Notes: a model not told the origin generated them from the sequence alone. A stretch of DNA of 64,000 nucleotides from Mycobacterium sp. 1164985.4 (GCF_001668575.1 NZ_LZMD01000070.1:1-64000); one strand, 5' to 3'. Shown: positions 42,101 to 51,373, counted from the first letter of the stretch. Translations and numbers: made by a program.

Positions 42101-43185
42101 CCGACGAGGCTGCTCGGCGACGCCTGGACCAGACGTTCGACAGCGGCGACCCCTCACTGCTCGCGCACTTCCGAGAACTGGCCTCTGACCATCTTGAGGT
42201 CATCGCGGGCGACAAAGCCGAAGTGAATCTCGGTCTGGACCAACAGACTTGGCAGCGGTTGGCAGGCACCGTCGATCTGATCGTCGATGCAGCAGCTGTA
42301 GTGAACGGCGTCCTTTCTTATCGCGATCTATTCGGGCCCAACGTCATCGGCACCACAGAGTTGATCAGGTTGGCGTTGACCACGAAACTCAAGCCGTACA
42401 ACTACGTCTCGACTGCCGACGTGGGCAGCCAGATCGAGCCATCGGTCTTCACCGAAGATGCCGACATCCGGGCAATGAGCGCCAGCCGCACTATCGACAA
42501 CAGCTACGGCAACGGATACGCCAATAGCAAGTGGGCCGGCGAGGTGCTGCTGCGCGAGGCCAATGACCTATGTGGACTTCCCGTCGCGGTCTTCCGCTGC
42601 GACATGATCCTTGCCGACACCACCTATGAGGGTCAGCTCAATTTGTCGGATGTGTTCACCCGGATGGTGCTGAGTGTGTTGGCTACCGGAGTTGCGCCCG
42701 CCTCGTTCTACGAGCTCGACGCCGATGGAAACCGACAACGGACGCATTTCGACGGACTGCCAGTCGAATTCGTCGCCGAAGCGATCGCGACGCTGGGAAC
42801 CCAGGTAGTCGACGGAACACAGACCTACCACGTGATGAACCCGCACGACGACGGTATCGGACTCGACATGTACGTCGACTGGCTTATCGAGGCCGGGTAT
42901 CCGATACAGCGCATCGACGACTTCGAGGAATGGTGGCGCCGATTCCGGAGCGCTCTGGGCGCCCTGCCAGATCGCCAGCGCCAACACACTGTTTGGCAAC
43001 TCTTGCCGTCAGACGATTCGGAAGGTCTACAGCCTGTGGAGCCCAGCCGGTCCTTCGCGTCGGCACATCGATTCCGCGCTGCGGTACAGGAGGCAAAAAT
43101 CGGTCCAGACAACGATATCCCGCATGTCTCCGCAGAGATGATCATCAGGTACGTCAGAAACCTGCAACTGCTGGGCCTGCTCTGA
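1..43185 (+). CDS. Giant nonribosomal peptide synthetase, 5' truncated, 11 full modules plus terminal reductase
   Basis: Frame 1 is open from the first base to TGA at 43183-43185, giving 14,394 residues in the window. The first codons (G-I-F-A-E) are already inside a carrier domain, so the true start is upstream. Order seen: PCP; C-A-PCP x3; C-A-PCP-E; C-A-PCP; C-A-PCP-E x2; C-A-PCP; C-A-PCP-E x2; C-A-PCP; reductase. Every C and E domain keeps HHxxxDG, every A domain keeps [19 protein letters not shown] and NGKLD, and every PCP keeps GGDS, so all modules look active. Condensation subtype follows epimerisation exactly: C domains after an E domain begin [15 protein letters not shown] (DCL type), the others PLSFxQxRLW (LCL type). 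There is no thioesterase; release is reductive. The protein makes a long, Thr-rich peptide with five D-residues. The MFS gene follows after one base. Very confident of the class; the product is unknown. Confidence 0.97.
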   Translation, partial: GIFAEVLGVERVGVDDSFFELGGDSLLAMRVVAAVNTGLDAGLSVRAVFEAPTVAELAPRIGTDQSRLAPLVPMARPTAPLSFAQNRLWFLDQLQGPSPVYNMVVALRLGGRLNAEALGQALTDVVSRHESLRTRFVAPEGTPQQVVVPVEDADFGWRVVDGSGWSGGEIQQAVDTAARHPFDLAAEIPLRATLFRISDDEHVLVAVVHHIAADGWSITPLVADLGVAYSSRCAGQAPDWAPLPVQYIDYTLWQRAQLGDMADGDSPIAAQLAYWQAALAGMPERLNLPTDRPHPPVAENRGASMVVEFPVDLHQQVARLAREHNATSFMVVQAALAVLLAKLSASTEVATGFAIAGRSDSALDGLVGCFINTLVLRFEVDGDPTVAEVLAQVRQRSLAAYENQDAPFEVLVERLNPTRSLAHHPLVQVLLAWQNFPGQENGPVSGLSLGDLQVTQLPTETHTARMDLAFSLGERWTEAGEPAGISGAVEYRTDVFDAASIEALIERLIRVLVAMTADPQRLLSSVNLLDEHEQARLQQWGHQAALTTPAGTPESLPALFATQVARNPDALALTCNGRSTTYGQLDEAANRLAHLLAAHGAGPGTHVALLFSRSAEAIVAMLAVLKTGAAYVPIDPGHPDARIEFVLTDSAPIAAITTADLRPLLDGHELPVIDIDDPAIESQSSTALPAPSPDDIAYLIYTSGTTGTPKGVAITHRNVTQMLGVRNGLPPGQVWTQCHSYVFDFSVWEIWGALLHEGRLIVVPEAVVATPEDFHALLVSERISVLTQTPSAVGTFSLEGLESTALVVGGEPCPPELVERYAPGRVMINAYGPTETTVYAAMSAPLEAGSGMAPIGSPVPNAALFVLDERLCPVPAGVVGELYVAGAGVGLGYVGRASLTASRFLACPFGGAAAPGKRMYRTGDLVSWGADGQLRYLGRADEQVKIRGYRIELGEIQAAISRLDGVEQAVVIAREDRPGDKRLVAYVTGTADPTTLRAAAAEQLPTYMVPAAVVALDALPLTVNGKLDTRALPAPDYSDINRYRAPSTLTEEILAGIYAKVLGVERVGVDDSFFDLGGDSLSAMRLIAAINKTLDAGLRVRTLFEAPTVAGLAPLIGVDETRPEPLVVAERPAVVPLSFAQNRLWFIDQLQGPSAVYNMAVALRLDGRLDVEALGRALADVVARHESLRTRFPAPKGIPEQVVVPVEHADFGWDVIDTDGWPVDRLHQAIDGAVREPFDLAVRIPLRAKLFRVADNEHVLVAVVHHIAADGWSVAPLVADLGVAYSARCAGQPPGWTPLPVQYADYTLWQRRQLGDLDDPESRIAAQLAYWQQALEGLPERLDLPTDRPYPPVADYRGAKVLVDWPAELQQQIVRVAREHNATSFMVVQAALTVLLAKLSASSDVAVGFPIAGRRDAALDELVGFFVNTLVLRVEVAGDPTVGELLGQVRARSLAAFEHQDVPFEVLVERLKPTRSLTHHPLVQVMLAWQSNDLAAELDLDDLHVTLIPADTQTARADLTFSLSERWSDDMKAAGIGGEVEFRTDVFDAASVEALTQRLERVLTALTADPTRRLSSVDVLDEHEHARLQGWGNRAVLTASTRPATSIPMRFAAQATRTPGAVALSYDGSSLTYRELDEASNRVAHLLIARGAGPGQRVALLVERSAAAVVAMLGVLKAGAAYVPIDPAYPDTRIGFVLADAAPIAALTTVGLAHRLAGHDLLVIDIDDPAIDVQPDTSLPGPFPDDVAYLIYTSGTTGVPKGVATTHHNVVQLLEDLDAYLPAAAVWTQCHSYGFDTSVWETWGPLLHGGRVVVVPDSVTRSAEDLHALLVTEQVDVLTQTPSAAGVLSPHGLDGLALVVAGEACPSELVDRWALGRLMINAFGPTETTMVVTLSAPLVPAAGPPPIGAPVPGAELFVLDGWMRPVPAGVVGELYVAGTGVGVGYWRRAALTASRFVACPFAAAGAQGQRMYRTGDLVSWGPDGQLRYHGRADEQVKIRGYRIELGEIQAVLAACDGVDQAVVISREDRPGDKRLVGYITGSADPAFARAQLGERLPGYMVPAAVVVLDALPLTVNGKLDTNALPAPEYSDVDRYRAPTGAVEEILAGIFAEVLGVERVGINDSFFDLGGDSLSAMRLIAAVNAVLETGLAVRDVFETPTVAGLVPRIGAGSAGLARLVAVERPAVVPLSFAQSRLWFIEQLQGPSAVYNMAVALRLSGRLDVEALGAALADVVTRHESLRTIFPAPKGTPQQLVVPVERADFGWRITDADGWPEARLQADIDTAVAEPFDLANQIPLRAKLFRVSDDQHVLVAVVHHIAADGWSATPLVTDLGIAYSARCARRIPEWMPLPVQYTDYTLWQREQLGDLDDPHSRISAQVAYWQKALAGVPERLNLPTDRPYPAIADYRGARVPVEWSAKLQQRITQVARAHNATSFMVVQAALAVLLAKLSASSDVAVGFPIAGRRDPALDRLVGFFVNTLVLRVDVAGDPDIGELVEQVRARSLAAFEHQDVPFEVLVERLKPARSLTHHPLVQVMLAWQNNDLPDELALGDIQIARLPAETRTARVDLTFSLSERFGEAGEPVGISGEVEFRTDVFDAGSVAALVDRFERVLVALTDDPSLRLSRVDVLDEVEHAWLEKAGNGAILSAPGPADASVPMLFAAQVARTPEAVALTCRGRSMSYRELEEDANRLAHLLADHGAGPGQRVALLSHRSAEAVVAILAVLKTGAAYVPIDPAHPDSRIEFMLADAAPIAALTTLDLRPRLRPEELLIIDINGPAVDAQPSTALPLPAPSDIAHVIYTSGTTGVPKGVVVTQHNIIQLFDSLQISVDLAPGQVWTLFHSLAFDFSVWEIWGALLHGGRLVVVPEEVARSPEDFQALLIREQVTVLTQTPSAAAMLGTDGLESASLVIGAEPCPPELVDRWAPGRVMVNVYGPTETTMWASMSAPLVAGAGAPPIGSPVAWAAFFVLDGWLRPTPVGVVGELYLAGAGVGVGYWRRAALTASRFVACPFGGAGARMYRTGDLVAWGADGQLRYHGRADEQVKIRGYRIELGEIQAALSRLDGVDQAAVIAREDRPGDKRLVGYITGTADPAVLRAALGERLPGYMVPAAVVALDALPMTPNGKLDTRALPAPEYINVNRYRAPETAVEEILAGIYAQVLGLEQVGVDDSFFDLGGDSLSAMRLVAAINAGLGSDLGVRAVFEAPTVAGLAPRIDTGSGGLAPLVVVERPVVVPLSFGQYRLWVIDQVQGPSAVYHMAVALRLSGSLVADALGAALADVVGRHESLRTVFPAPDGTPHQVVVPVERVDVGWGVVDAGGWPEARLREAVDAVVGEPFELATQIPLRVKAFRIADAEHVLVAVVHHIAADGWSMRPLVADLGVAYAARCAGQAPGWAPLPVQYVDYTLWQRAQFGDLGDPDSRIGSQLAYWRQALAGLPERLALPTDRPYPAVADYRGATVAVDWPVDLQERIAVVAAEHHATSFMVVQAGLAVLLAKLGASSDVAVGFPTAGRRDPALDELVGFFVNTLVLRVEVAGDPTAAELLAQVRARSLAAFEHQDVPFEVLVERLDPVRSLSHHPLVQVMLAWQNNAPVAEAGLDGLQVTPVPVDTHTARMDLTFSLSERFTEAGEPAGIGGSVEFRTDVFDAGSVEVLVGRLGRVLEALTVDPSRRVSSIDVLDAAELARLDEVGHRQVLSAQASASSSIPALFDAQVVRGPQAVAITCGERSWTYREVDEASNRLAHLLVNAGAGPGQRVGLLTERSAQAIVALLAVLKTGAAYVPIDPVLPDARIGFMVVDAAPIAVLTTSGLRSRLAGHDQLVVIDIDDPAIDCESSTGLVGPAPEDVAYLMYTSGTTGVPKGVAVTHASVTGLLGSVDASLPLADPVFSQWHSLSFDVSVAEIFGALLHGGRLVVVPDAVVRSPDELHALLIDEGVDVISQTPSAAAMLSAVGLESAVLVVAGEACPAELVHRWAAPGRVMLNAYGPTETTVYAAISAPLTPGSDGVPIGAPVSGAALFVLDNWLRPTAPGVVGELYVAGSGVGVGYWRRPSLSSSRFVACPFGAPGARMYRTGDLVAWGADGQLRYVGRADEQVKIRGYRIELGEIQAALSGLDGVDQAAVIAREDRPGDKRLVGYVTGTADPAVLRAALGERLPGYMVPAAVVVLEALPLTANGKLDKRALPAPDYTDVDRYRAPETAVEEILAGIYAQVLGLERVGVDESFFELGGDSILSMQVVARARAAGLLCRPRDVFVEQSVARLARVARVSDGAADVVDEGIGPVVATPIIGWLAGVDGPTAEFNQTVVVQAPAAATQADVVALLQALLDRHAMLRLHVEDDGAGAWALHVSELGSVPAAECVQVVDQLDDAAVIAARSRLDPAVGRMLSALWVAATGQLVLIVHHLAVDGVSWRILLEDLNIAWAQHHSGQPIDLPATGTSFARWSALLAEYAHDSDVVAHADAWRQVAATPAMLPAVQPGVDTFATAGHLSAQLDVATTRMLLGEVPAAFHTGIQDILLIGFGLAVAELFGNPALVGIDVEGHGRVEELADGVDLSRTVGWFTTKYPVALNMPALDWAHVIAGGPRLEAVVKDAKEQLRALPDGLTYGLLRYLNPHAAVDGADPVLGFNYLGRLGAAAGQDSEELWRLCSEGAALTGAAAAIPMPLMHTVDLNAATADTAEGPRLHATWTWAQSALNHAQAERLSRLWFEAVRGICTLVQAGGGGLTPTDVLPARLSQSQLDELSQQFHIAEVLPLTPLQQGLLFHAGTAHGDDVYAVQLDVTIAGALDAQRLHEAVHLAVKRHPHLVARFCDQFDEPVQIIEVDPELPWQCVELEADGDDLDRQVREVCAAERVAVGDLKEQPPFRAVLIRTGRDRHRFVLTNHHIVMDGWSLPLVLSEIFAGYYRQPLPPAVPYRRFVDWLSELDLDAARAAWAQVLSGFDTPTLVGPPDRVGLVTRGVTVHRLPEQTTRALTDLARSGRTTVNTVLQAAWAQMVSSLTGQHDVVFGTVVSGRPAELTGAESMVGLLINTVPVRVTLTGTATANELLEQLRTNQHRTLEHQHLPLPEIHRLTGHDQLFDTLFVYENYPIDTAAFSAEQELAVTEFSTREHNHYPLTMAAAPGRELTLRIEYDTEVFDPVGIEALIERMERVLVAMTADPTRRLSAIDLLDQHEYSSPLGRANRGAFTAPPPLAVSIPVLFDTQVTRAPEAVAITCDSESVTYRELDEASNQLAHLLIDHGAGPGQRVAVLVERSAQAITAMLAVLKTGAAYVPIDPAHPDARIEFVRDDATPIAVLTTARMRPRLARRGELVVIDIDSPAIDVQPSTPLPVPSPDDIAYLIYTSGTTGTPKGVAVAHRNVTGLLQTLQAEVGPNQVWSQCHSLAFDFSVWEIFGALLSGGRLVVVPDAVVRSPEELHAVLVAEQVGVLSQTPSAFYALQSADGLGPELGDQLKLETVIFGGEALEPARLGGWLGRHPTSPRLLNMYGITETTVHASLRQITADDIDSAVSPIGVPLAHLGFFVLDGWLRPTPAGVVGELYVAGAGVAEGYVGRAGLTASRFVACPFGAAGQRMYRSGDLVAWEPDGQLRYIGRADEQVKIRGYRIELGEVQAALNACAGVEQAVVIAREDRPGDKRLVGYITGTADPDEIRSQLDERLPSFMVPAVVVLDALPLTPNGKLDKRALPAPEYTRTEGFRVPATLTEEIVAGIYAQVLGVERVGVDDSFFELGGDSLSAMRLVAAINADLGSDLGVRAVFEAPTVAALAPRLDLAGGRPEPLVAVARPAVVPLSFGQHRLWVIDQLQGPSAVYNMAVAVRLSGRLDVKALGAALVDVITRQESLRTVFPAPEGIPQQVVLPVDRMDFGWDVVDAGGWPDHLLDEAIDAVVGEPFDLATQIPLRTRLFRITDAEHVLVAVVHHIAADGWSVRPLVADLGMAYAARCAGRVPDWAPLAVQYVDYTLWQRDQLGDLDDPKGRIAGQLEFWERALAGLPERLALPTDRPYPAVADYRGATVAVDWPAELQQQIAVVAAEHHVTSFMVVQAALAVLLAKLSASSDVAVGFPIAGRRDPALDGLVGFFVNTLVLRVEVAGDPTVGEVLAQVRSRALAAFEHQDVPFEVLVERLNPVRSLTHHPLVQVMLAWQNFAGHENAPAAWMRLGDVEITPLPVDTRSARMDLTFSLAEGWSEAGGPAGISGAVEFRTDVFDAASIEALIERLQRVLAGLTADASQLVSSIDVLDELEYTRLAEFGNQAVLTAPLSPELSIPLLFDAQVHRTPEAVAITCDGCSVTYRELDEASNGLAHLLVETGVGPGQRVALMLPRSAEAVVAMLAVLKIGAAYVPIDPVLPDARIRFMLVDSAPIVAITTAGLRSRVAGQDERLVVIEVDDLAIDTQPTTALAVGPAPDDVAYLIYTSGTTGVPKGVAVTHRNVTALLAGVNAGLQSVNQVWSQWHSLAFDVSVWEIFGALLSGGRLVVVPEAVVGSPEELHALLVSERVGVVSQTPSAAAMLSPTGLESAVLVVAGEACSPELVNRWAGPGRVMINAYGPTETTVYAAVSSPLTPGSHVVPIGAPVLGSAAFVFDAWLRPVPVGVVGELYVAGAGVGVGYWRRAGLTASRFVACPSGATGTRMYRTGDLVRWNADGQLQYLGRADEQVKVRGYRIELGEIQAALAALDGVDQAAVIVREDRPGDKRLVGYVTGTADAATLRAQMGGRLPAYMIPTAVVVLEALPLTVNGKLDKRALPAPEYSDTERYRAPESAVEEILAGIYAEVLGLERVGVDDSFFALGGDSILSMQVVARARAAGLLCRPRDVFTEQTVARLARVVTVADGADGVVDEGLGPVVATPIMGWLAQVDGPTAEFNQAMGIQAPSGTTETDALVLVQALLDRHAMLRCRAEHDGAGGWSLRVPEPASVQASDCVQVVEELDDAVLVGARSRLDPAAGVMLAAVWASSTGQLVLIVHHLAVDGVSWRILLEDLNIAWAQHRGGQPIVLPAGGTSFARWSALLAEHANRDAVVAQAEVWRKISTIPAALPPVQPGDTFATAGNLSVQLDTDTTRLLLGQVPAAFHAGVQDILLIAFGLAVSEFLGHPARVGIDVEGHGRHEELAAGLDLSRTVGWFTTKYPVALGPGNLEWAKVTAGDAVLGGVIKDAKEQLRALPEGLTYGLLRYLNPDVELEGPDPVIGFNYLGRLGAGAGADSDQWWRPCAQGSTLSAVAAIAMPLMHTVELNAATADTADGPRLHANWTWAPSALDAAQVNRLSRLWFEALRGICTLVQAGGGGLTPSDIAPARLSQPQLDELAQQFQIADVLPLTPLQQGLLFHAGGVQDDDDIYAVQLEITLSGPLHVQRLRDAVHMVVTRHPHLVARFCDRFDEPVQVIEAEPELPLHYIDLSASNLDVEERIKRLCADERAAVCDLSGPAFRAALMRTDVDRHRFVLTNHHVVMDGWSLPILLGEIIAGYYGQPLPPPVPYRRIISWLAERDLDAARAAWGEVLAGFDTPTLVGPPGRVELGRRGVAAHQLSGQTTRALSELARALQTTVNTVLQAAWAQLLCSLTGQHDVVFGTAVSGRPAELAGAESMVGMLINTVPVRATLTAATTGAELLAQLQSAHRHTLEHQHLALPEIHRLAGQDQLFDTLFVYENYPIDTTAVSGDGDLAVTEISTREYNHYPLTVAAAPGPELSLRIEYDADVFDAAGIGALIERWGRVLMALTVDPGRRLSSIDLLDQVEKTALDEAGNRAVLTRPTANSTSIPGLFEAQVARIPEAVAISCGGDLVTYRELDEASNRLAHLLIAHGAGVGQRVALLVERSAEAIIAMLAVLKTGAAYVPIDATHPDARIEFVLADAAPIVTITTAELRPRLATHAELVVVDVDAFAIEAQPATGFAVPSPDDIAYLIYTSGTTGTPKGVAVAHRSVTGLLQTLQVAVGPNQVWSQCHSLAFDFSVWEIFGALLSGGRLVVVPDAVVRSPEELCALLVGEQVSVLSQTPSAFYALAAAEAMAAERADRLKLQTVVFGGEALEPARLGAWLGRHPGSPRLLNMYGITETTVHASLRQITAADIDKAVSPIGMPLAHLGFFVLDGWLRPVPTGVVGELYVAGAGVAEGYVGRASLTASRFVACPFGGAGARMYRSGDLVAWEPDGQLRYVGRADEQVKIRGYRIELGEVQAALNACDGVTHAVVIAREDRPGDKRLVGYATGSLDTAEILLQLAERLPGYMVPTAIVPLDALPLTINGKLDERGLPAPEYTDIDRYRAPETPVEEILAGIYAQVLGIERVGVDEPFFALGGDSILSMQVVARARAAGLLCRPRDVFVEQTVARLARVVRVIDGAVGVIDDGVGPVVATPIMGWLHSLQGAIDQFNQTMVVQAPVGATEADVVVVLQALLDRHAMLRLRVAEDDAGEWALQVPDVGSVQADHCVHSVETLSDEALIEARSRLNPAAGSMVSALWANATGQLVLIVHHLAVDGVSWRILLEDLNIAWSQHHSGQPIALLPSGTSFARWSTLLADHARTAEVVSQAEAWRRVTAVAPVALPTVQPDVDTYARAGHLSAQLDTETTRMLLGQVPASFHAGVQDILLIALGLACAELLGMHGLPIAIDVEGHGRDEDLADGVDLSRTVGWFTTKHPIALSVGGLTWAQVIGGDAVLGAVIKDAKEQLRGHPDGLTYGLLRYLNPDVELDAADPVIAFNYLGRLGAAAGDVSDGFWRVSAAGLALTGAAAAIPMPLVHTVELNAVTADTDSGPQLQANWIWAPSALDAARVNRLSRLWFEALGGICAHVRAGGGGLTPTDIVPARLSQPQLDEIQRQHRIADVLPLTPLQQGLLFHAGTDHDNDDDVYAVQLDITIAGALDAERLRAAVHTVVGRHPHLMARFCDRFDEPVQIIETDPEIPWRFVDVPFGVDIEEQVGAICAAERAAVGDPTEQPAFRAAVIRTGPDRHRFVLTNHHIVMDGWSLPILLGEIFAGYYRQPLPPPVSYRRFISWLAERDLDAARAAWREVLAGFDTPTLVGRPDTLGFGSRKAFSCRLSERITRGLGELARAHDTTVSTVLQAAFAQLLSSLTGHRDVVFGTVVSGRPAEVAGAESMIGLLINTVPVRAALNASTTTAELLEQLQTAQHQTLDHQHLALPELHRLTGIDTLFDTLFVYENYPVDTAELSGDGELTVTEFAAREYNHYPLALQAAPGRELALRVEYDTDEFDAGSIEALIKRFERVLVAMSSNPSRTLSSIDVLDAAELGRLDEVGNRAALTARTLTPVSILVLFATQVGKAPEAVAISCGGHSVTYRELDEASNRLAHWLTARGLRPGERVALLMNRSAEAVAAILAVLKTGAAYVPIDPGHPDARIGFVLDDAAPKIALTTAELRPRLTEQDIVVVDIDDPAIDAQPVTALPPPSPDDIAYLIYTSGTTGVPKGVAVAHRNVIRLLEALEADVPAPAVWSQCHSLAFDVSVWEIFGALLSGGQLVMVPDEVVRSPQELHAVLVSEQVSVLSQTPSAFYALQAADAVNPELGDQLKLETVVFGGEALEPARLGAWLDRHPGLPRLLNLYGITETTVHASIREILAADVKNAGSPIGVPLAHLAFFVLDGWLRPVPTNVVGELYVAGAGLAEGYTGRAALTASRFVACPFGGPGQRMYRSGDLVAWSPDGQLRYAGRADEQVKIRGYRIELGEIEAELNALDGVDQAVVIAREDRPGDKRLVGYVTGTADPAALRDALAKRLPSYMVPAAVVAIEVLPLTVNGKLDKRALPAPEYTGSEGYRAPATLTEEIVAGIYAQILGVERVGVDDSFFDLGGDSLSAMRLVAAINAGLGGHLSVRAVFEAPTVSELAPQICADKGGLAPLVAGERPAVVPLSFGQHRLWFIDQLQGPSAVYNMAVALRLNGRLNADALGAALADVVDRHESLRTLFPAPEGIPQQMVLPIERANFGWEVADAGGWPDRRMSEAIDAVVSVPFDLATDIPLRAKLFRISRDEHVLAAVVHHIAADGMSIAPLLGDVSEAYAARCAGRAPEWAPLTVQYVDYTLWQRAQLGDVADSGSPIGAQLAYWEQALAGMPERLVLPTDRPYPPVADYRGAKALVDWSPELQQRVARLAREHNATSFMVVQAALVALLSKLSNSPEVAVGFIVAGRRDPALNELVGFFVNTLVLRVDVGGDPSVGELLSEVRARSLAAYEHQDVPFELLVERLKPARSLAHHPLVQVLLAWQTLAGQKNLNVGRTFGDLEAVPLPLETRTARADLAFHLGEHWTETGEPAGIGGDVEFRTDVFDAGTIQALLERFERVLMTMTAGPAGRLSTLDLLDADEHAFLDEIGNRAVLSEPASAPVSIPAAFAAQVARTPEAVAVTIEGCSLTYRELDEVSNRLAHSLVAHRVSPGERVALLLSRSAEAILAMLAVLKTGAAYLPIDPALPRARMEFVLDDAAPIIAITTAGLRSRLDGIDLPVIDVDDPALDIQFATPLPMLAPAPDDIAYLIYTSGTTGAPKGVAVAHRNVTRLLKSLDAEMDLAGQVWSQSHSIAFDFSVWEIWGALLTGGRLVVVPDEVVRSPEELHALLVAEQVTLLSQTPTAFYALQTVDAQYWSETSITAWERQVTRWLGMDSSQSPEANDELKLQTVVFGGEALEPQRLETWLDNHPGSPRLINMYGITETTVHASYCKIVASDLNSTVSPIGVPLAHLGFFVLDRWLRPVPVGVVGELYVAGAGLAEGYVGRGPLTATRFVACPFTGADEVGQRMYRTGDLVSWAPGGQLRYVGRADEQVKIRGYRIELGEIQVALADCEGVEQAAVIAREDRPGDKRLVGYVTGTADPASLRTALAERLPSYMVPAAVVVLETLPLTVNGKLDKRALPAPEYTDDHRYRAPESAAEEILAGIYAQVLGVERVGVDDSFFALGGDSILSMQVVARARAAGLVCRPRDVFTEQTVARLARVVETSDNTPRVIDLGLGPVVATPIMRWLASVEGPTDEFNQTVVVQAPSGATHSDVVVLMQALLDWHAMLRVHVERDGIGGWTLTVPEPGAVLAKDCVHIVEELDEAAVIRARSRLNPADGVMLAAVWASATSQLVLCIHHLAVDGVSWRILLEDLNIAWAQHHAGLSIALPAGGTSFARWSALLPEHAHTPKVLAHAEAWRQIAATPPVLPAVQPADTFATAGHWSAQLDADTSRVLLGEVPAAFHAGIHDILVTALALALAEFLGVDEAPICIDVESHGREEELANGVDLTRTVGWFTTLYPVALSVGGLDWAQVIAGEAALGAVVKDAKEQLRAHPDGLTYGLLRYLNPDVELDGVDSPIAFNYLGRLGAAAGEVSDDLWRISPEGLALSGAASAIAMPLLHTVELNAATADTAEGPRLNATWTWAASALDAAQVDRLSRLWFEALGGICAYVRAGGGGLTPTDVLPARLSQAQLDELQDRYRVADVLPLTPLQQGLLFHANTVEDGDDDLYAVQLDFTIVGPLEALRLRDAVNVVVKRHPNLVARFCDLPDEPVQVIEADPTAPWQYIDLISEDSGDDAEEQVQSVCAAERAAVCDLIGHPAFRATLIRTGPDTHRLLLTNHHIVMDGWSMPILLGEIFSAYYRQPLSVATSYRTFVSWLADRDLDGARAAWSEVLAGFETPTLVGPPSRLSLGTRGVVRHQLSEQNTEALIDAARTHHTTVNTVLQAAWAQVLSSLTGQQDVVFGAAVSGRPTEMAGAESMVGLLINTVPVRAKLTAGSTAADLFEQLQSANNHTLEHQHLALPEMHHLTGHDQLFDTLLVYENYPIDTAELAGEHELAITAFTARELTHYPLAVQLSPGRELGLRVEYDADVFDASSIDVLVGRFERVLVAMVGDPSRRLSSVDLLDAGEHLVVQGWGNRAVLSGPGPVAVSVVGLFAEQVARSPEAVALTFEGRSWSYREVDEASNRLAHLLIGFGVGPGERVALLAPRSARAVIAILGVLKTGAAYVPIDPAHPDSRVEFVLADAAPMAVLTTAGLASRVAGRAGLMVIDIDDRAVEAQPVTALAVPGPDEIAHVIYTSGTTGVPKGVAVTQHNVTQLFDALQIGVELVPGQVWTLFHSLAFDFSVWEIWGALLHGGRLVVVPEQVARSPQDFHALLVAEHVTVLTQTPSAVGMLSPQGLESAALVIGAEPCPVEVVDRWAPGRVMVNVYGPTETTMWASKSAPLVAGVGAPPIGAPVAWAAFSVLDPWLRPVPAGVVGELYVAGAGVGVGYWRRASLTAARFVACPFGAVGQRMYRTGDLVAWDPDGQLRYVGRADEQVKIRGYRIELGEVQAALNDCDGVEQAVVIAREDRPGDKRLVGYVTESVPGTADPAELRAALARRLPGYMVPAAVVVLEALPVTSNGKLDKRALPAPEYQNSDRYRAPGTAVEEILAGIYAQVLGVERVGIDDSFFELGGDSILSMQVVTRARAAGLVCRPRDLFVEQNVARLARVARLADDAADVVDEGIGAMVPTPIMSWLATMAGPVDQFNQTVVLQAPADVSEADVAVVLQALLDRHPMLRLRVDEDSAGGWALHVPEIGSAQATECLRTVERLDDEAVASARSRLNPAAGLMISALWASATGQLVLIAHHLAVDGVSWRILLEDLNIAWAQHRSGQPIILPSAGTSFVRWSELLAERARMPEVVGWADAWRQIAQIPDALPTVQPAVDTYANAGQTSMQMDAETTRTLLSEVPAAFHAGIHEILLIAFGLACTEFLDNPEAPVVIDVEGHGRDEELADDVDLTRTVGWFTTKYPVTLTVGELDWAQVTNGDRALGAAVKDVKEQLRAHPDGLTFGLLRYLNPDVELSGPDPAIGFNYLGRLGAVAGGTSDELWQISAEGLSTVGAAATVPVALAHTVELNAATADTDDGPRLQANWTWAPSVVDGPQVERLSRLWFEALSGICAYVRAGGGGLTPSDIAPARLSQPQLDELEKQYAIADVLPLTPLQQGLLFHAVAAQDNDDDMYAVQLDVAITGTLDAHRLHNAVQTVIGRHPHLVARFCPQYEQPVQVIPADPKIPWRYVDLSVGDFDVNERVRSECSAERSAVCDFAGQPPFRAALIRTAADRHRFVLTNHHIVVDGWSMPILLGEIFAGYHRQPLPSAVPFRRFVSWLAERDLAAARAAWGEVMAGFDTPTLVGPADRLGFGTRHVNLCQVSAETSRALGELARAHHTTISTVLQAAFAQLLCSLTGQHDVAFGAVVSGRPAELAGAESMVGLLINTVPVRATLTATTTTAEVLEQLQAAQHRTIDHQYLALPEINRLTGHHQLFDTLFVYENYPVDTAALAGADEQELTVTDFNAREFNHYPLAVQALPGDELGLRIEYDTDVLDAASVEVLVGRLVRVLEGLTADPSRRLSSIDVLDEVEHARLVEVGNRAVLTAPASSTVSIPAVFAAQAARTPEAVAITCGERSCTYREVDEASNRLAHLLVTAGAGPGQRVALVLPRSTQAVVAMLAVLKTGAAYVPIDPVLPDARVEFMVADAAPVAAITTAGLRSRLAGHDALAVIDIDDSAIDRQPSTALPAPAAEDVAYVMYTSGTTGVPKGVAVTHCNVTGLVAGVGAVVPAGVDADAVWSQWHSLAFDVSVCEIFGALLSGGRLVVVPEAVVGSPEELHALLVSERVTVLSQTPSAAGMLSPVGLESAVLVVAGEACPAELVHRWAAPGRVMVNAYGPTETTVYAAVSAPLSAGSAVVPIGGPVPGAALVVLDAWLRAVPVGVVGELYVAGTGVGVGYWRRAGLTASRFVACPFGVPGARMYRTGDLVAWEPDGQLRYVGRADEQVKIRGYRIELGEIQAALAACDGVEQSAVIAREDRPGDKRLVGYVTETASGAVDTAGIRAALAQRLPGYMVPAAVVVLEALPLTVNGKLDKRALPAPEYSDTERYRAPESAVEEVLAGIYAEVLGLERVGVDDSFFALGGDSLSAMRLIAAINTSLDAGISVATLLKAPSVKLLSQAMDEVDSADIFASVHGRHVNEAHAADLTLDKFIDDTTLTGAPALRGPSAEIRTVLLTGATGFLGRYLALEWLERMELVDGTLVCLVRAESDEAARRRLDQTFDSGDPSLLAHFRELASDHLEVIAGDKAEVNLGLDQQTWQRLAGTVDLIVDAAAVVNGVLSYRDLFGPNVIGTTELIRLALTTKLKPYNYVSTADVGSQIEPSVFTEDADIRAMSASRTIDNSYGNGYANSKWAGEVLLREANDLCGLPVAVFRCDMILADTTYEGQLNLSDVFTRMVLSVLATGVAPASFYELDADGNRQRTHFDGLPVEFVAEAIATLGTQVVDGTQTYHVMNPHDDGIGLDMYVDWLIEAGYPIQRIDDFEEWWRRFRSALGALPDRQRQHTVWQLLPSDDSEGLQPVEPSRSFASAHRFRAAVQEAKIGPDNDIPHVSAEMIIRYVRNLQLLGLL
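200..3350 (+). other. NRPS module 1: C(LCL)-A-PCP
   Basis: The condensation start motif [11 protein letters not shown] is near 241 and HHIAADG at 625. The A3 motif YTSGTTG is near 2101, the A5 motif NAYGPTE at 2485, and the carrier serine at 3238. Aligning by eye to PheA gives the binding-pocket code D-F-W-T-V-G-A-V-Y-K, which I cannot assign to an amino acid. No epimerisation, so an L-residue is expected. Confidence 0.9.
3351..6510 (+). other. NRPS module 2: C(LCL)-A-PCP, possibly aromatic
   Basis: The C domain motif PLSFAQ is at 3409 and HHIAADG at 3793; A3 is at 5254 and the carrier serine at 6394. The pocket code read by eye is D-T-W-T-V-A-A-M-V-K. This is closest to the classic phenylalanine code (D-A-W-T-I/V-A-A-V/I-C-K), differing at positions 236, 330 and 331, so an aromatic or bulky hydrophobic residue is a tentative guess. 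No E domain. Confidence 0.88.
6511..9660 (+). other. NRPS module 3: C(LCL)-A-PCP
   Basis: PLSFAQ is at 6565, HHIAADG at 6949, A3 at 8410, and the carrier serine at 9547. The code is D-F-W-T-V-G-V-M-W-K, identical to module 10, so both should add the same amino acid, but module 10 epimerises it and this one does not. The substrate is unassigned. Confidence 0.9.
9536..9594 (+). repeat. 59-base exact repeat in a carrier domain (copy 1)
   Basis: The core of the module 3 carrier, including the GGDSL serine codon, is base-for-base identical to 29411-29469 in the module 8 carrier. The flanks on both sides differ at silent positions. Confidence 0.9.
9661..14215 (+). other. NRPS module 4: C(LCL)-A-PCP-E
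   Basis: PLSFGQ is at 9718, HHIAADG at 10102, A3 ([10 protein letters not shown]) near 11566, and the carrier serine in the GGDSI form at 12703. The E domain runs from about 12835 to 14215, with [13 protein letters not shown] at 13219 and GWFTTKYPV further on. The code is D-V-A-S-V-A-A-V-Y-K, differing from modules 6 and 11 only at position 239. A D-configured residue is expected. Confidence 0.9.
14230..17330 (+). other. NRPS module 5: C(DCL)-A-PCP, predicted L-threonine
   Basis: [10 protein letters not shown] at 14269 marks a condensation domain for a D-configured donor, as expected after the module 4 E domain. HHIVMDG is at 14665, A3 at 16042, and the carrier serine at 17215. The code D-F-W-S-I-G-M-V-H-K is the well-known threonine pocket (D-F-W-N-I-G-M-V-H-K) with Ser for Asn at 278. 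No E domain follows. Confidence 0.9.
17331..21905 (+). other. NRPS module 6: C(LCL)-A-PCP-E
   Basis: PLSFGQ is at 17386, HHIAADG at 17770, A3 at 19255, and the GGDSI carrier serine at 20392. The E domain spans about 20520-21905, with [13 protein letters not shown] at 20908. The code is D-V-W-S-V-A-A-V-Y-K. Its A-PCP linker is nearly identical in DNA to that of module 11 (see the repeat at 20239). A D-residue is expected; the substrate is unassigned. Confidence 0.9.
20239..20376 (+). repeat. Near-identical copy of the module 11 A-PCP linker (copy 1)
   Basis: These 138 bases, from the NGKLD region of A6 into the module 6 carrier, match 41575-41712 at all but three positions (two in one codon, atc/gtt, and one gag/gaa). 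The first 72 bases are identical. Identity stops where the carriers split into GGDSI and GGDSL forms. A further 62-base identical block lies upstream in the A domains (19444-19505 against 40768-40829). This suggests recent duplication or gene conversion. Confidence 0.9.
21910..26420 (+). other. NRPS module 7: C(DCL)-A-PCP-E, predicted D-threonine
   Basis: [10 protein letters not shown] is at 21952, HHVVMDG at 22348, A3 at 23725, and the GGDSI carrier serine at 24901. The E domain spans about 25020-26420, with [13 protein letters not shown] at 25417. The pocket code D-F-W-S-V-G-M-V-H-K indicates threonine. Alpha-carbon epimerisation would give D-allo-threonine, the residue that carries sugar in glycopeptidolipids. 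Confidence 0.9.
26430..29535 (+). other. NRPS module 8: C(DCL)-A-PCP, threonine-like pocket
   Basis: [10 protein letters not shown] is at 26473, HHIVMDG at 26872, A3 at 28246, and the GGDSL carrier serine at 29422. The code D-V-W-S-V-G-L-V-H-K differs from the threonine code of modules 7 and 9 at positions 236 (V for F) and 322 (L for M). It may take threonine or a related small residue. No E domain. Confidence 0.88.
29411..29469 (+). repeat. 59-base exact repeat in a carrier domain (copy 2)
   Basis: Partner of 9536-9594, about 19.9 kb away in the same gene and orientation. Direct repeats of this kind are potential sites of module deletion or exchange. Confidence 0.9.
29536..34235 (+). other. 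NRPS module 9: C(LCL)-A-PCP-E, predicted D-threonine, with an A-domain insertion
   Basis: PLSFGQ is at 29593. The active-site motif at 29977 reads HHIAADGMS, where the other LCL domains have DGWS. A3 is at 31456 and the GGDSI carrier serine at 32716; the E domain spans about 32840-34235 with [13 protein letters not shown] at 33232. The code is threonine (D-F-W-S-V-G-M-V-H-K). Between A4 and A5 this A domain carries about 24 extra residues (near 31768-31857), absent from modules 5, 7 and 8. Confidence 0.9.
34240..38745 (+). other. NRPS module 10: C(DCL)-A-PCP-E
   Basis: [10 protein letters not shown] is at 34282, HHIVMDG at 34690, A3 at 36067, and the GGDSI carrier serine at 37216. The E domain spans about 37330-38745, with [13 protein letters not shown] at 37732. 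The code D-F-W-T-V-G-V-M-W-K is identical to module 3. From about 35440 to 36900 leucine is mostly TTG, a codon style that differs from the flanking E and C domains. Confidence 0.9.
38750..41835 (+). other. NRPS module 11 (last): C(DCL)-A-PCP
   Basis: [10 protein letters not shown] is at 38785, HHIVVDG at 39187, A3 (MYTSGTTG) at 40570, and the GGDSL carrier serine at 41728. The code D-V-C-S-V-A-A-V-Y-K differs from module 6 only at 239 (C for W). This module adds the C-terminal residue that the reductase releases. The substrate is unassigned; the small-residue pattern would be compatible with the alanine of alaninol-ended peptides, but that is a guess. Confidence 0.9.
41575..41712 (+). repeat. 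Near-identical copy of the module 6 A-PCP linker (copy 2)
   Basis: Partner of the repeat at 20239-20376, in the same orientation about 21.3 kb away inside the same gene. Only three of 138 bases differ, including at silent sites, which is more than protein conservation alone would require. Confidence 0.9.
41840..43185 (+). other. Terminal thioester reductase (R) domain of the NRPS
   Basis: About 440 residues follow the last carrier. An extended short-chain dehydrogenase fold is indicated by TGATGFLG from 42001 (nucleotide binding) and the catalytic pair YxxxK in G-Y-A-N-S-K, with Tyr at 42517 and Lys at 42529. Such domains use NAD(P)H to reduce the carrier-bound thioester to an aldehyde, or by a second reduction to an alcohol, as in glycopeptidolipid (alaninol) and carboxylic acid reductase systems. 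There is no thioesterase after it. Whether reduction stops at two or goes to four electrons cannot be read here. Confidence 0.93.
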
Positions 43186-43186
43186 C

Positions 43187-44812
43187 GTGAAACGACATTT
43201 GCGCAGCAAGTCTGCTCAGGAATCGCCCGCTACGGCGGCTGGCAAGGACGAAGCGCGGACCCTCGTTTCCCCGAATACAGAGCAGAAGACCCGGACATCT
43301 TCGGAGGCGATCGAGCTCTCCCCGCCGGACCGTACGAGAAGGCGCTTCCGCGGCTGGCGGCCACCTCGACAGCACGTGGCCGCAATTGTTGCGATAGGCG
43401 GCGTCCAACTGATGGCGGCAATGCATGGCCCCGTCGCGGTCTTCGCACTTCCCAAGATCCAGGATGAGCTTGGCCTGTCGGATGCCGGACGAAGTTGGGT
43501 CGTCACCGCCTACCTGTTGACTTTCGGTGGCCTGATGCTGCTGGGCGGCCGCATCGGTGACACCATCGGTCGCAAACGCACATTCATCATCGGGGTCGCG
43601 CTGTTCACGATCTCCTCGGCGTGCAGCGCCATCGCATGGGACGGAAGCGCGCTCATCGTCGCCCAGTTGATCAAAGGCGCAGCCGCCGCGATCATGGCGC
43701 CGACCTGTGTGGCGCTGGTGGCGACCAACTTCCCGAAGGGACCAATACGCAACGCGGCGACGGCGGTGTTCGGCGCCATGTTCGGTGTTGGTGCGGTGGT
43801 GGGTCTCGCAGTGGGCGGGGCTCTCACCGAGGTCTCCTGGCGGGTGGCGTTTGCGGTAACCGTGCCGATCGGACTGCTGGTGCTTTATCTGGCCCACACC
43901 ACACTCCAGGAAACCGAGAAGGAGCGGATGAAGCTCGATGCCACAGGGGCGGTGCTGGCCACACTTTTCTGTGGCGCCGCAGTATTCGGCATGTCGATGG
44001 GGCCCGAGAAGGGGTGGCTATCGGCCACCGCGATTTTTTCGGGTGTGGTCGCTGTCGCCGCATTTGTTGGGTTCGCCGTCGTAGAGCGCACGGCCGAGAA
44101 CCCGATCGTGCCCTTCAACCTGTTCTTCGACCGAAACCGGCTGGCTATCTTCGCGACCCTATGCCTTTCCGCGGGGGTGATGTTCACCCTCGTCCTGCTG
44201 GTAACCGTGTATGTGCAGAGCCTGATGGGATACAGTCCCCTGCGCGCAGCCATCGCATTTATTCCATTCGCCATCGCGATGGCCATCGGCGTGGCGGCCG
44301 CCTCGCGGCTGGTGACGCGGTTCCCGCCACGGGCGGTGGTCTTCCTCGCCGCAATCCTGTTGTTCAGCGCGATGATGTACGGCTCCACGCTGCATCGCGA
44401 CGTTCCTTATTTCCCGAACCTCGTGCTGCCGATCACTATCGGCGGTATCGCGGTTGGCCTGATGAACGTTCCGCTCGGACTTTCGTTGATAGCGAGCGTC
44501 GGCCCCGACCGGATCGGCCCGACAGCGGCCATCGCGGCGATGCTGCAGAGCCTTGGCGCGCCGCTGGTGCTCGTTGTCGTCCAGGCCGCCATCACCTCGC
44601 GCACCTTACAGCTGGGCGGTACGAGCGGGCCGGTCAAGTACATGAACGCCGCCCAGATAGATGCGCTAGACCGGGGCTACATGTACGGCTTGCTGTGGCT
44701 GGCCGGCGTGGTCATCGTGCTCGGCGTGGTCGCACAGCTCATCCGCTACACTTCGCGGGACATCGCGCATGCGGAGGAAGCCAAGAAAGCGCTCGACACG
44801 GCGAATTCTTAG
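43187..44812 (+). CDS. MFS drug/product exporter (DHA2-like, 14-helix type)
   Basis: 541 residues from a GTG start; stop TAG. After a polar, basic N-terminus of about 60 residues come many hydrophobic helices. The loop 2-3 motif of major facilitator proteins is at residues 121-133 (GRIGDTIGRKRTF), preceded by FALPKIQDELG and WVVTAYLL, typical of the EmrB/QacA proton-driven exporters; the length fits 14 helices. The start lies one base after the NRPS stop, with no clear ribosome site, so translation is probably coupled to the end of the NRPS. The context suggests export of the peptide product or an intermediate, or self-resistance. The first internal Met is far inside the protein, so the GTG start is favoured. 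The convergent PKS gene ends 37 bases downstream. Confidence 0.92.
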   Translation: MKRHLRSKSAQESPATAAGKDEARTLVSPNTEQKTRTSSEAIELSPPDRTRRRFRGWRPPRQHVAAIVAIGGVQLMAAMHGPVAVFALPKIQDELGLSDAGRSWVVTAYLLTFGGLMLLGGRIGDTIGRKRTFIIGVALFTISSACSAIAWDGSALIVAQLIKGAAAAIMAPTCVALVATNFPKGPIRNAATAVFGAMFGVGAVVGLAVGGALTEVSWRVAFAVTVPIGLLVLYLAHTTLQETEKERMKLDATGAVLATLFCGAAVFGMSMGPEKGWLSATAIFSGVVAVAAFVGFAVVERTAENPIVPFNLFFDRNRLAIFATLCLSAGVMFTLVLLVTVYVQSLMGYSPLRAAIAFIPFAIAMAIGVAAASRLVTRFPPRAVVFLAAILLFSAMMYGSTLHRDVPYFPNLVLPITIGGIAVGLMNVPLGLSLIASVGPDRIGPTAAIAAMLQSLGAPLVLVVVQAAITSRTLQLGGTSGPVKYMNAAQIDALDRGYMYGLLWLAGVVIVLGVVAQLIRYTSRDIAHAEEAKKALDTANS

Positions 44813-44849
44813 CCTCGCCCAGACGCGTTCACGCGACGACGGCTGACCG

Positions 44850-47800
44850 CTAGGCGTTCACCTTCGGGGCAGCATCTCTGGACTGAGCCGGGGTCAGCTT
44901 TTCGGTGAGCAACCCCGCCAAGCCGCGAACCGTACCGATGTTGGTGAGGTCGCCGGCGTTGATGCGCACTCCGGTTTCGGTTTCGATGCGGGTGCGTAGC
45001 TCCAGCGCGCCGAGCGAGTCCATGCCGTACTCGGAAAGCGGTCGGTCGGGGTCAACGTTCCGGCGCAGGATCAGACCAACCTGGTCGGAGATCAGCCGCC
45101 GCAGCCGTACCGGCCACTCCTCGGGGGGCAACTCTTCAAGCTCGGCACGCAACTTGCTTGTACCGGCCGCGTTTTGACCCGCAGACTGGAACGCTTCGGC
45201 GAATGGGCTGTGCTGAGCGAAGGCGGTCAACCACGGAGTTCCCATGATGGGCGCATACCCGGTGTAGCCGCGATTGTGGCGCAGCAGCGACTCGAATGCG
45301 TACGCGCCCTCGTCGGGCGCGATGGCGATGCCCGCGCCTTCTGCCAGCGCGGTGCCGCGCCCGATCTGGCCCCAAGCGCCCCAAGCGATCGAGGTGGCCG
45401 GCAGGCCCTGAGTCCTCCGCCAAAGAGTGAATGCGTCGAGCCAACTGTTGGCCGCAGCGTAGGCACCCTGGCCGGGCGAGCCAACCAATGCGGCTGCTGA
45501 GGAGAACGAGCAGAACCAGTCGATCGGCTGGCCGGTGGTGGCAGCGTGCAGGTTCCAGGCACCCAACACCTTGGCCGCCCAGTCGCGTTCGATCAGATCA
45601 TCGGTGATGTTGGGCAGCGTGGCGTCCTCGATCACCGCTGCGGCGTGCAGCACCCCGCGCACCGGCAGACCGGTCGCGGTCGCAGCCGCTACCACGCGAT
45701 CGACAGTCTGGCGGTCGGTGATGTCACCGCACTCGACGACGACATCGGCGCCGATCGCGCGGATCAGGTCGATGGTCTCGAGTGTGGCTTGATCAGGCTG
45801 CGACCGGGAGGTCAGCACGATGCGTCCACACCCGCCGGTGGCCATCTTCTCGGCTAGGAACAAACCCAACCCGCCCAGGCCGCCGGTGACGATGTAGGAG
45901 CCGTCGGCGCGGAACACCGGAACCTGCTCGGGTGGCACTGTCACCAGACTCGAGCCGCTGTGGGGCACATCGAGCACCAATTTGCCGGTGTGCTGGGCGC
46001 CGCTGATCACCCGGATGGCGGTGGCGGCGTCGGCGAGCGGGTAGTGCGTGGCTTCCGGCATCGGCAGTACCCCGTCGGCGGCGAGCTGGTACACCGTGTG
46101 CAGCACGTCGCGCACCTGGTCGGGATGGCTGACCGACATCAATCCCAGGTCGACGCCGTAGAAGGCGAGGTTGCGACGGAACGGGAACAGGCCCAGCTTG
46201 CTGTCACCGTAGATGTCGCGCTTGCCGATTTCCACGAACCGCCCGCCCAACGCCAACAGCTTGAGTCCGGCGACTTGCGCGGCGCCGAACACTGAGTTGA
46301 GCACGATGTCGACGCCGTAGCCGTCGGTGTCGCGGCGGATCTGCTCGGCGAAGTCGGTGCCACGGGAGTCATACACATGCTCGATACCCATGTCGCGCAG
46401 GAATTGTCGGCGCTTCTCACTACCGGCGGTGGCGAAGATCTGCGCACCGGCGGCCCGGGCGATCGCGATCGCGGCTTGGCCGACCCCGCCGGTCGCTGAA
46501 TGGATGAGCACCTTGTCGCCGGCGGTGATACGGGCCAGATCGTTGAGGCCGTACCAGGCGGTGGCATGCGCTGTGGTGATCGCGGCGGCCTGTCCGTCGG
46601 TCAGCCCGGGCGGTAGCGGGACGGCCATGCGGGCATCACAGGTGACAAAGGTGGCCCAGCAGCCATTGCCCGACAACCCTCCGACCCGGTCGCCGACCTT
46701 GTGCTCGGTCACATCGGGGCCGACCGCAGTGACGATCCCAGCGAAATCGGTGCCCAGCTCGGGCAGACGCCCCTCGAAGGAGGGATACCGGCCGAACGTG
46801 ACCAGCACGTCGGCGAAGTTGATGCTCGATGCGCTGACCGCAACCTCGATCTGACCCGGACCCGGCGGAACTCGGTCACTAGCCACCAGTTCCAGCGTTT
46901 CCAGATCACCGGGGGTGCGGATCTGCAGACGCATCCCGTCGTGGGCGTGATCGGCCACGGCGGTGTGACGCTCCTCAGGACCCAGCGGAGTGGGCGACAG
47001 GCGCGCGACGTACCAGGTGCCGTCGCGCCAGGCGGTTTCGTCTTCTTCGGATCCGCTGAGCAACTGTCGCGCCAGCTGCTCAGTGTCGGTGGCGTCGTCG
47101 ATATCGATCTGGGTGGCCCGCAGATGCGGATGTTCGGTGCCGATGACGCGCATCAGACCGCGCAAGCCAGCCTGCTCGAGGTTTGGCCGATCACCAGCCA
47201 AAACCGTTTGCGCGGAACGGGTCACGACGAACAGCCGTGGTGGCTCGCCGGCGATGTCCGGCAACTTGCGGGTGATGTGCACCAGATGCTGCACATGCTC
47301 GCGGCCCAGCTGCGGCGATTGCTCGTCGGCCGCACCGTTTCTCGGTCCGGTCAAGACGACCACACCGGTGACGGCACCGCCGCGCAGCTGGCTTTCCAGC
47401 TGCTCCGCACTCGAGGTGACGTCCGCGTGCTGAGGCCAGTACATGGTGGTGCACTGCCCGCCCTGGTTTTTCAGCGCGTCGGTGAGTCTGGTCGCCACTA
47501 CATCCGCGGTGTCTGTGGTGCTTATCAGCAGCCAGGATCCCGCTTCGGCGTATTCGACCTCGGGCAGTTCTCGCTGCCGCCATTCGATCGTCAGGAGTCG
47601 CTCAGCCAGCACACGACCTCTTTGCCCTTCTTCGGAGACCCCCGCCCCCAATCGAAGGCCCTGCACGGCCAGCAGCACGGTGCCGTGTTCGTCCAGGACG
47701 TCGATATCGGCCTCCACGCCCGAAGCGTCGGCTTTCGTCACCCTGGTGAAGCAATACCGGACATTGCGAGCCGGACGGTAGGAGCGGAGTCGACGCACCC

Positions 47801-50800
47801 CGAGTGGCAGTCCCCGCGCAGCTTCACCCAGACCCCGCACCATCGGGTGGGCCTCCACGGACTGGAAACAGGCATCCAGCAGCGCCGGGTGCACGCCGTA
47901 AGCCTCCTGCTGCGAGCGGATCTCGCGGGGCAGCGCAACCTCGGCCAACACGGTGTCGGTTGTTTCCTCGCCGGTATGCACGGCGCCGAGGCCGGCGAAT
48001 GCCGACCCGTACTGGATACCGCGCTGGTCCATGCGCCGGCGCACATCGTCACCCTCCTCACAGGCGGCATGCGCCAAGAGCAGAGCGGCTACGTCGTGCG
48101 CGGGAGGTTGGTCATCCTCCGCGGCCTGTAGCACCGCGGACGCATGCCGGGCTTGTTCGCCACCCTGATTCGTCTCCACCGTGAACTCGAAGACGCTCGG
48201 TGACGACAACGATGCCGAGGCGCCGACCGTGGTCTGCTCGTCGAGCAACATCGCCTGCTCGAAGCGGATGTCGCTGACCTCGGCGGCCTCGCCAAGCACA
48301 TCGTGTGCGGCCGTCAGCGCCATTTCGCAGTACGCGGCCCCTGGGAACACAGCCACATTGCGGATCTGATGATCGCCCAGCCAAGGCTGCTCGGCGGTGC
48401 CGACCTCCCCTTGCCACACGTGACGTTCCGGCTCCTCTTGCAGGCGCACATGCGGTCCTAACAACGGATGCACGGAAATGGTGCAACCGCCGCGTGTCGG
48501 CGAGGATTCCTGTTCGTCGGGGCGCAACCGGAGCTGGCGGTGAGTCCAGGTCGGCAACGGAGCATCGACCAGCAGCCCGCTCGGGTAAAGCACCGAGAAA
48601 TCGACTGCGGCGCCAGAAGCGTGCAGATCCGCGAGGAAGTCGAGCAGGCCATGGGGCAGTTCCTGCTCGCGGCGCATGCTGGCCAGGGCGGCCATTGTTA
48701 TGTCAAGGCTGCGGGCGTTCTGCTCGAGTGGATGGGTCAGCAGGGGATGTGGTGCCAGCTCGGCGAATACCCGGTAGCCGTCCTCCATCGCGGCCTGCAC
48801 CGCCGCGGCGAACCGCACCGTGCGGCGCAGATTGTCAACCCAGTAGCGAGCGTTGCACAGCGGCTGTTCGCGCGGGTCGAACGAGCTCGTCGAGTAGAAC
48901 GGCACTTCCGGTGTCTGCGGGGTGATCTCGGCCAGCGCCGACGCCAGGTCGTCCAGGATCGGGTCGACCTGCGGAGTGTGCGATGCGAGATCGATCGCGA
49001 CCTCACGGGCCATGATCTCCCGCTGCTCCCACTCGGCCACGAGTTCGCGCACCGTGTCAGGCGCTCCGCCGATCACTGTGGACTCAGGAGAGGCCACCAC
49101 CGCGATCACGACATCGTTGATTCCGCGGGCCATCAGCTCAGAAAGCACTTGCTGAGCGGGCAGAACCACATTCGCCATCGCGCCGGACCCGGCAATGGTG
49201 GCCATCAGCCGAGAACGCCGGCAGATCACGCGCACCCCGTCTTCGAGAGAGAGCGCCCCCGCGACCACCGCTGCGGCCGTTTCTCCGAGGGAATGGCCGA
49301 TCACCGCGCCTGGGCGCACCCCGTAGGACTTCATGGTTTCTGCGAACGCGACCTGCATGGCGAAAAGAGTCGGCTGCACGCGGTCTACGCCGGTCACTAC
49401 CTCGGGTGCTGACATCGCCTCGGTGACCGAGAACCCCGCCTCCTGAGCGATGAGTGGCTCGATTGCGGCGACGGTGGTCGCAAACACCGGTTCGTTGGCC
49501 AGGAGATCGACGCCCATCCCGGCCCACTGCGACCCGTGCCCGGAGAACACCCACACCGGACCGCGATCGCCTTGTCCCGCTGCCGCCTGGTACGGGGTGT
49601 CGCCTTCGGCGATCTCCCGTAGTCCCGCCATCAACTCCTCGGCGCTGGCGGCGATGACCGCCGTGCGCACCGGCCGGTGTCCCCGCCGGCAAGCGAGTGT
49701 GTAGGCCAGATCCGGTAACGCAACGTCGTCGTGCGCTTGTAGCCAGTCAGCCAACCGCGCGGCAGTTCGGCGCAATTCATCGGGTGAGGTCGACGACAGC
49801 GGAAACAGCCGTGGACCGGTCCTCGCCGCGTCATCTCTCTCGCTGTCATCGGTCCGAGAAGTCGGCGGGGCTTGCTCCAAGATTGCGTGGGCGTTGGTGC
49901 CCGAGAACCCGTACGCCGACACCGCGGCCCGGCGGGGCGACCGGCCATTCGTGGGCCAGGGCGTATTCTCTTGCGGCACAAAAAGATTGGTTTCGACTCG
50001 GGCAAGCTCGTCGGGCAGGCGGGTGAAGTGCAGATTCTGCGGCACGACACCGTGCTGCACGGCCAAGACCGCCTTCATCAGTCCCAAGGTTCCCGAGGTC
50101 GACTGCGTATGACCGAAATTAGTCTTCGACGCCGCGAGCGCACACGGCCCCTCGATGCCGTAAACCTCTGCGAGGCTGCCGAATTCGATGGGATCGCCGG
50201 TCGGGGTGCCAGTTCCGTGTGCTTCGACCATGCCGACGGTGTTCGCGTCCACGTCCGCCGCAGCCAAGGCGGCTCGATAGGCCTTGGCCTGGAGCGGCTG
50301 CGACGGAGTGGTGATGTTCACCGTCCGGCCATCGTTGTTCAAAGCGGTTCCGCGCACCACGGCCAGAATCCGGTCACCGTCGCGCACCGCGTCGGGCAAC
50401 CGCTTGAGGAGCACCATCACGCAACCCTCACCGGAGGCAAACCCGTCCGCGGCGACATCGAAAGCATGGCAGTGGCCGGTTGCGGACAGCATGCCGCCGG
50501 CCGATCCCGCGGAAGACTTCCGTGGGTCGAGTATCACCGTGACGCCCCCCGCGAGCGCGACGTCGGATTCGCCGTCGTGCAGGCTGCGACATGCCATATG
50601 CACCGTCACGAGGCCGGACGAGCATGCGGTATCCACTGTTATCGCCGGACCATGTAGGTCCATGGCGTAGGCGATTCGTCCCGACGCCATGCTGTAGTTG
50701 TTGCCCAAGAACCCATAGGGTCCCTCCAGCGCGTGGGCGTCGGCGGCAACCAAGATGTAGTCGTCGTGGGTCAAACCGACATACACGCCGGTCCGTGAGC

Positions 50801-51221
50801 CGGCCAGGCTAGTCGGGCTGAGGCCGGCATGCTCCACAGCCTCCCAGGCGGTCTCCAGCAGCAGGCGATGCTGCGGATCTATCGCGGTGGCCTCACGCTC
50901 ACTGATTCCGAAGAACTCGGTATCGAAGCCGTCAACGTCGTCGAGGAAGGAGCCCCACTTCGACACCGATCGACCGGGTACCCCCGGCTCGGGGTCGTAG
51001 TACTCCTCGACGTCCCAGCGGTCAGCGGGAATCTCAGTGATCAGATCGTCGCCCCGCAGCAATGCCTCCCACAGCTCCTCCGGGGAGTTGATGCCCCCGG
51101 GAAGCCGACAGGCCATTCCGATTACGGCGATCGGCGTGGCAGCTGGGGTGCTCATCGTGGACGAAGCCTCGGCCGATTTTGGATCCGGCAGCGAATCATC
51201 CACGGACCTGAATGACGTCAT
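44850..51221 (-). CDS. Fully reducing type I polyketide synthase, Pks5/Mas-like (KS-AT-DH-ER-KR-ACP)
   Basis: 2,123 residues from ATG at 51221. In order: KS with DTACSS (Cys200), [10 protein letters not shown] and NFGHT; AT with GHSLGE (Ser644) and a later LASH segment resembling the methylmalonyl-type YASH motif; DH with [10 protein letters not shown] (His near 950, Asn where the usual motif has Gly); ER with [10 protein letters not shown] (near 1575); KR with GGLGGLG (near 1778) and [16 protein letters not shown] with GMDSL (Ser2069). Length and order match mycocerosic acid synthase and Pks5, iterative enzymes that extend CoA- or ligase-supplied fatty acids with methylmalonyl-CoA to methyl-branched chains. 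The KS-to-ACP sequence reads very like M. tuberculosis Pks5. There is no thioesterase; the chain would pass to a partner transferase or the NRPS. An in-frame ATG 20 codons upstream (51281) exists, but 51221 has the strong ribosome site. Confidence 0.95.
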   Translation of the reverse strand: MTSFRSVDDSLPDPKSAEASSTMSTPAATPIAVIGMACRLPGGINSPEELWEALLRGDDLITEIPADRWDVEEYYDPEPGVPGRSVSKWGSFLDDVDGFDTEFFGISEREATAIDPQHRLLLETAWEAVEHAGLSPTSLAGSRTGVYVGLTHDDYILVAADAHALEGPYGFLGNNYSMASGRIAYAMDLHGPAITVDTACSSGLVTVHMACRSLHDGESDVALAGGVTVILDPRKSSAGSAGGMLSATGHCHAFDVAADGFASGEGCVMVLLKRLPDAVRDGDRILAVVRGTALNNDGRTVNITTPSQPLQAKAYRAALAAADVDANTVGMVEAHGTGTPTGDPIEFGSLAEVYGIEGPCALAASKTNFGHTQSTSGTLGLMKAVLAVQHGVVPQNLHFTRLPDELARVETNLFVPQENTPWPTNGRSPRRAAVSAYGFSGTNAHAILEQAPPTSRTDDSERDDAARTGPRLFPLSSTSPDELRRTAARLADWLQAHDDVALPDLAYTLACRRGHRPVRTAVIAASAEELMAGLREIAEGDTPYQAAAGQGDRGPVWVFSGHGSQWAGMGVDLLANEPVFATTVAAIEPLIAQEAGFSVTEAMSAPEVVTGVDRVQPTLFAMQVAFAETMKSYGVRPGAVIGHSLGETAAAVVAGALSLEDGVRVICRRSRLMATIAGSGAMANVVLPAQQVLSELMARGINDVVIAVVASPESTVIGGAPDTVRELVAEWEQREIMAREVAIDLASHTPQVDPILDDLASALAEITPQTPEVPFYSTSSFDPREQPLCNARYWVDNLRRTVRFAAAVQAAMEDGYRVFAELAPHPLLTHPLEQNARSLDITMAALASMRREQELPHGLLDFLADLHASGAAVDFSVLYPSGLLVDAPLPTWTHRQLRLRPDEQESSPTRGGCTISVHPLLGPHVRLQEEPERHVWQGEVGTAEQPWLGDHQIRNVAVFPGAAYCEMALTAAHDVLGEAAEVSDIRFEQAMLLDEQTTVGASASLSSPSVFEFTVETNQGGEQARHASAVLQAAEDDQPPAHDVAALLLAHAACEEGDDVRRRMDQRGIQYGSAFAGLGAVHTGEETTDTVLAEVALPREIRSQQEAYGVHPALLDACFQSVEAHPMVRGLGEAARGLPLGVRRLRSYRPARNVRYCFTRVTKADASGVEADIDVLDEHGTVLLAVQGLRLGAGVSEEGQRGRVLAERLLTIEWRQRELPEVEYAEAGSWLLISTTDTADVVATRLTDALKNQGGQCTTMYWPQHADVTSSAEQLESQLRGGAVTGVVVLTGPRNGAADEQSPQLGREHVQHLVHITRKLPDIAGEPPRLFVVTRSAQTVLAGDRPNLEQAGLRGLMRVIGTEHPHLRATQIDIDDATDTEQLARQLLSGSEEDETAWRDGTWYVARLSPTPLGPEERHTAVADHAHDGMRLQIRTPGDLETLELVASDRVPPGPGQIEVAVSASSINFADVLVTFGRYPSFEGRLPELGTDFAGIVTAVGPDVTEHKVGDRVGGLSGNGCWATFVTCDARMAVPLPPGLTDGQAAAITTAHATAWYGLNDLARITAGDKVLIHSATGGVGQAAIAIARAAGAQIFATAGSEKRRQFLRDMGIEHVYDSRGTDFAEQIRRDTDGYGVDIVLNSVFGAAQVAGLKLLALGGRFVEIGKRDIYGDSKLGLFPFRRNLAFYGVDLGLMSVSHPDQVRDVLHTVYQLAADGVLPMPEATHYPLADAATAIRVISGAQHTGKLVLDVPHSGSSLVTVPPEQVPVFRADGSYIVTGGLGGLGLFLAEKMATGGCGRIVLTSRSQPDQATLETIDLIRAIGADVVVECGDITDRQTVDRVVAAATATGLPVRGVLHAAAVIEDATLPNITDDLIERDWAAKVLGAWNLHAATTGQPIDWFCSFSSAAALVGSPGQGAYAAANSWLDAFTLWRRTQGLPATSIAWGAWGQIGRGTALAEGAGIAIAPDEGAYAFESLLRHNRGYTGYAPIMGTPWLTAFAQHSPFAEAFQSAGQNAAGTSKLRAELEELPPEEWPVRLRRLISDQVGLILRRNVDPDRPLSEYGMDSLGALELRTRIETETGVRINAGDLTNIGTVRGLAGLLTEKLTPAQSRDAAPKVNA

Positions 51222-51223
51222 TT

Positions 51224-51230
51224 CCCCTCC
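51224..51230 (-). promoter_or_regulatory. Ribosome binding site deciding the PKS start
   Basis: On the minus strand GGAGGGG lies just before ATG at 51221, with GGAGG four bases away. No comparable site precedes the in-frame ATG codons at 51281 or 51155, so 51221 is chosen as the start. Confidence 0.7.
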
Positions 51231-51373
51231 GCATGGCAATGGTTGCTGTGGTTTCCTGGCCGATGCACGGTCTGAAACCATGCATTTGTACGGTCAGCAG
51301 GACAGCGACGATGGCGCGTTCACGTGCTTCCTCGACGGCATGGGTTTGCCTCGGCAGGCAGTCACACTCGGTA

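Noticed and set aside
44813..44849. Possible bidirectional terminator between the convergent exporter and PKS genes
   Set aside because: Only a four-base stem (CGCG-TTCA-CGCG) can be drawn and there is no T run on either strand.
51222..51281. ATG at 51281 as the PKS start
   Set aside because: The extra 20 residues resemble no KS leader and lack a ribosome site, while 51221 has GGAGGGG directly upstream.
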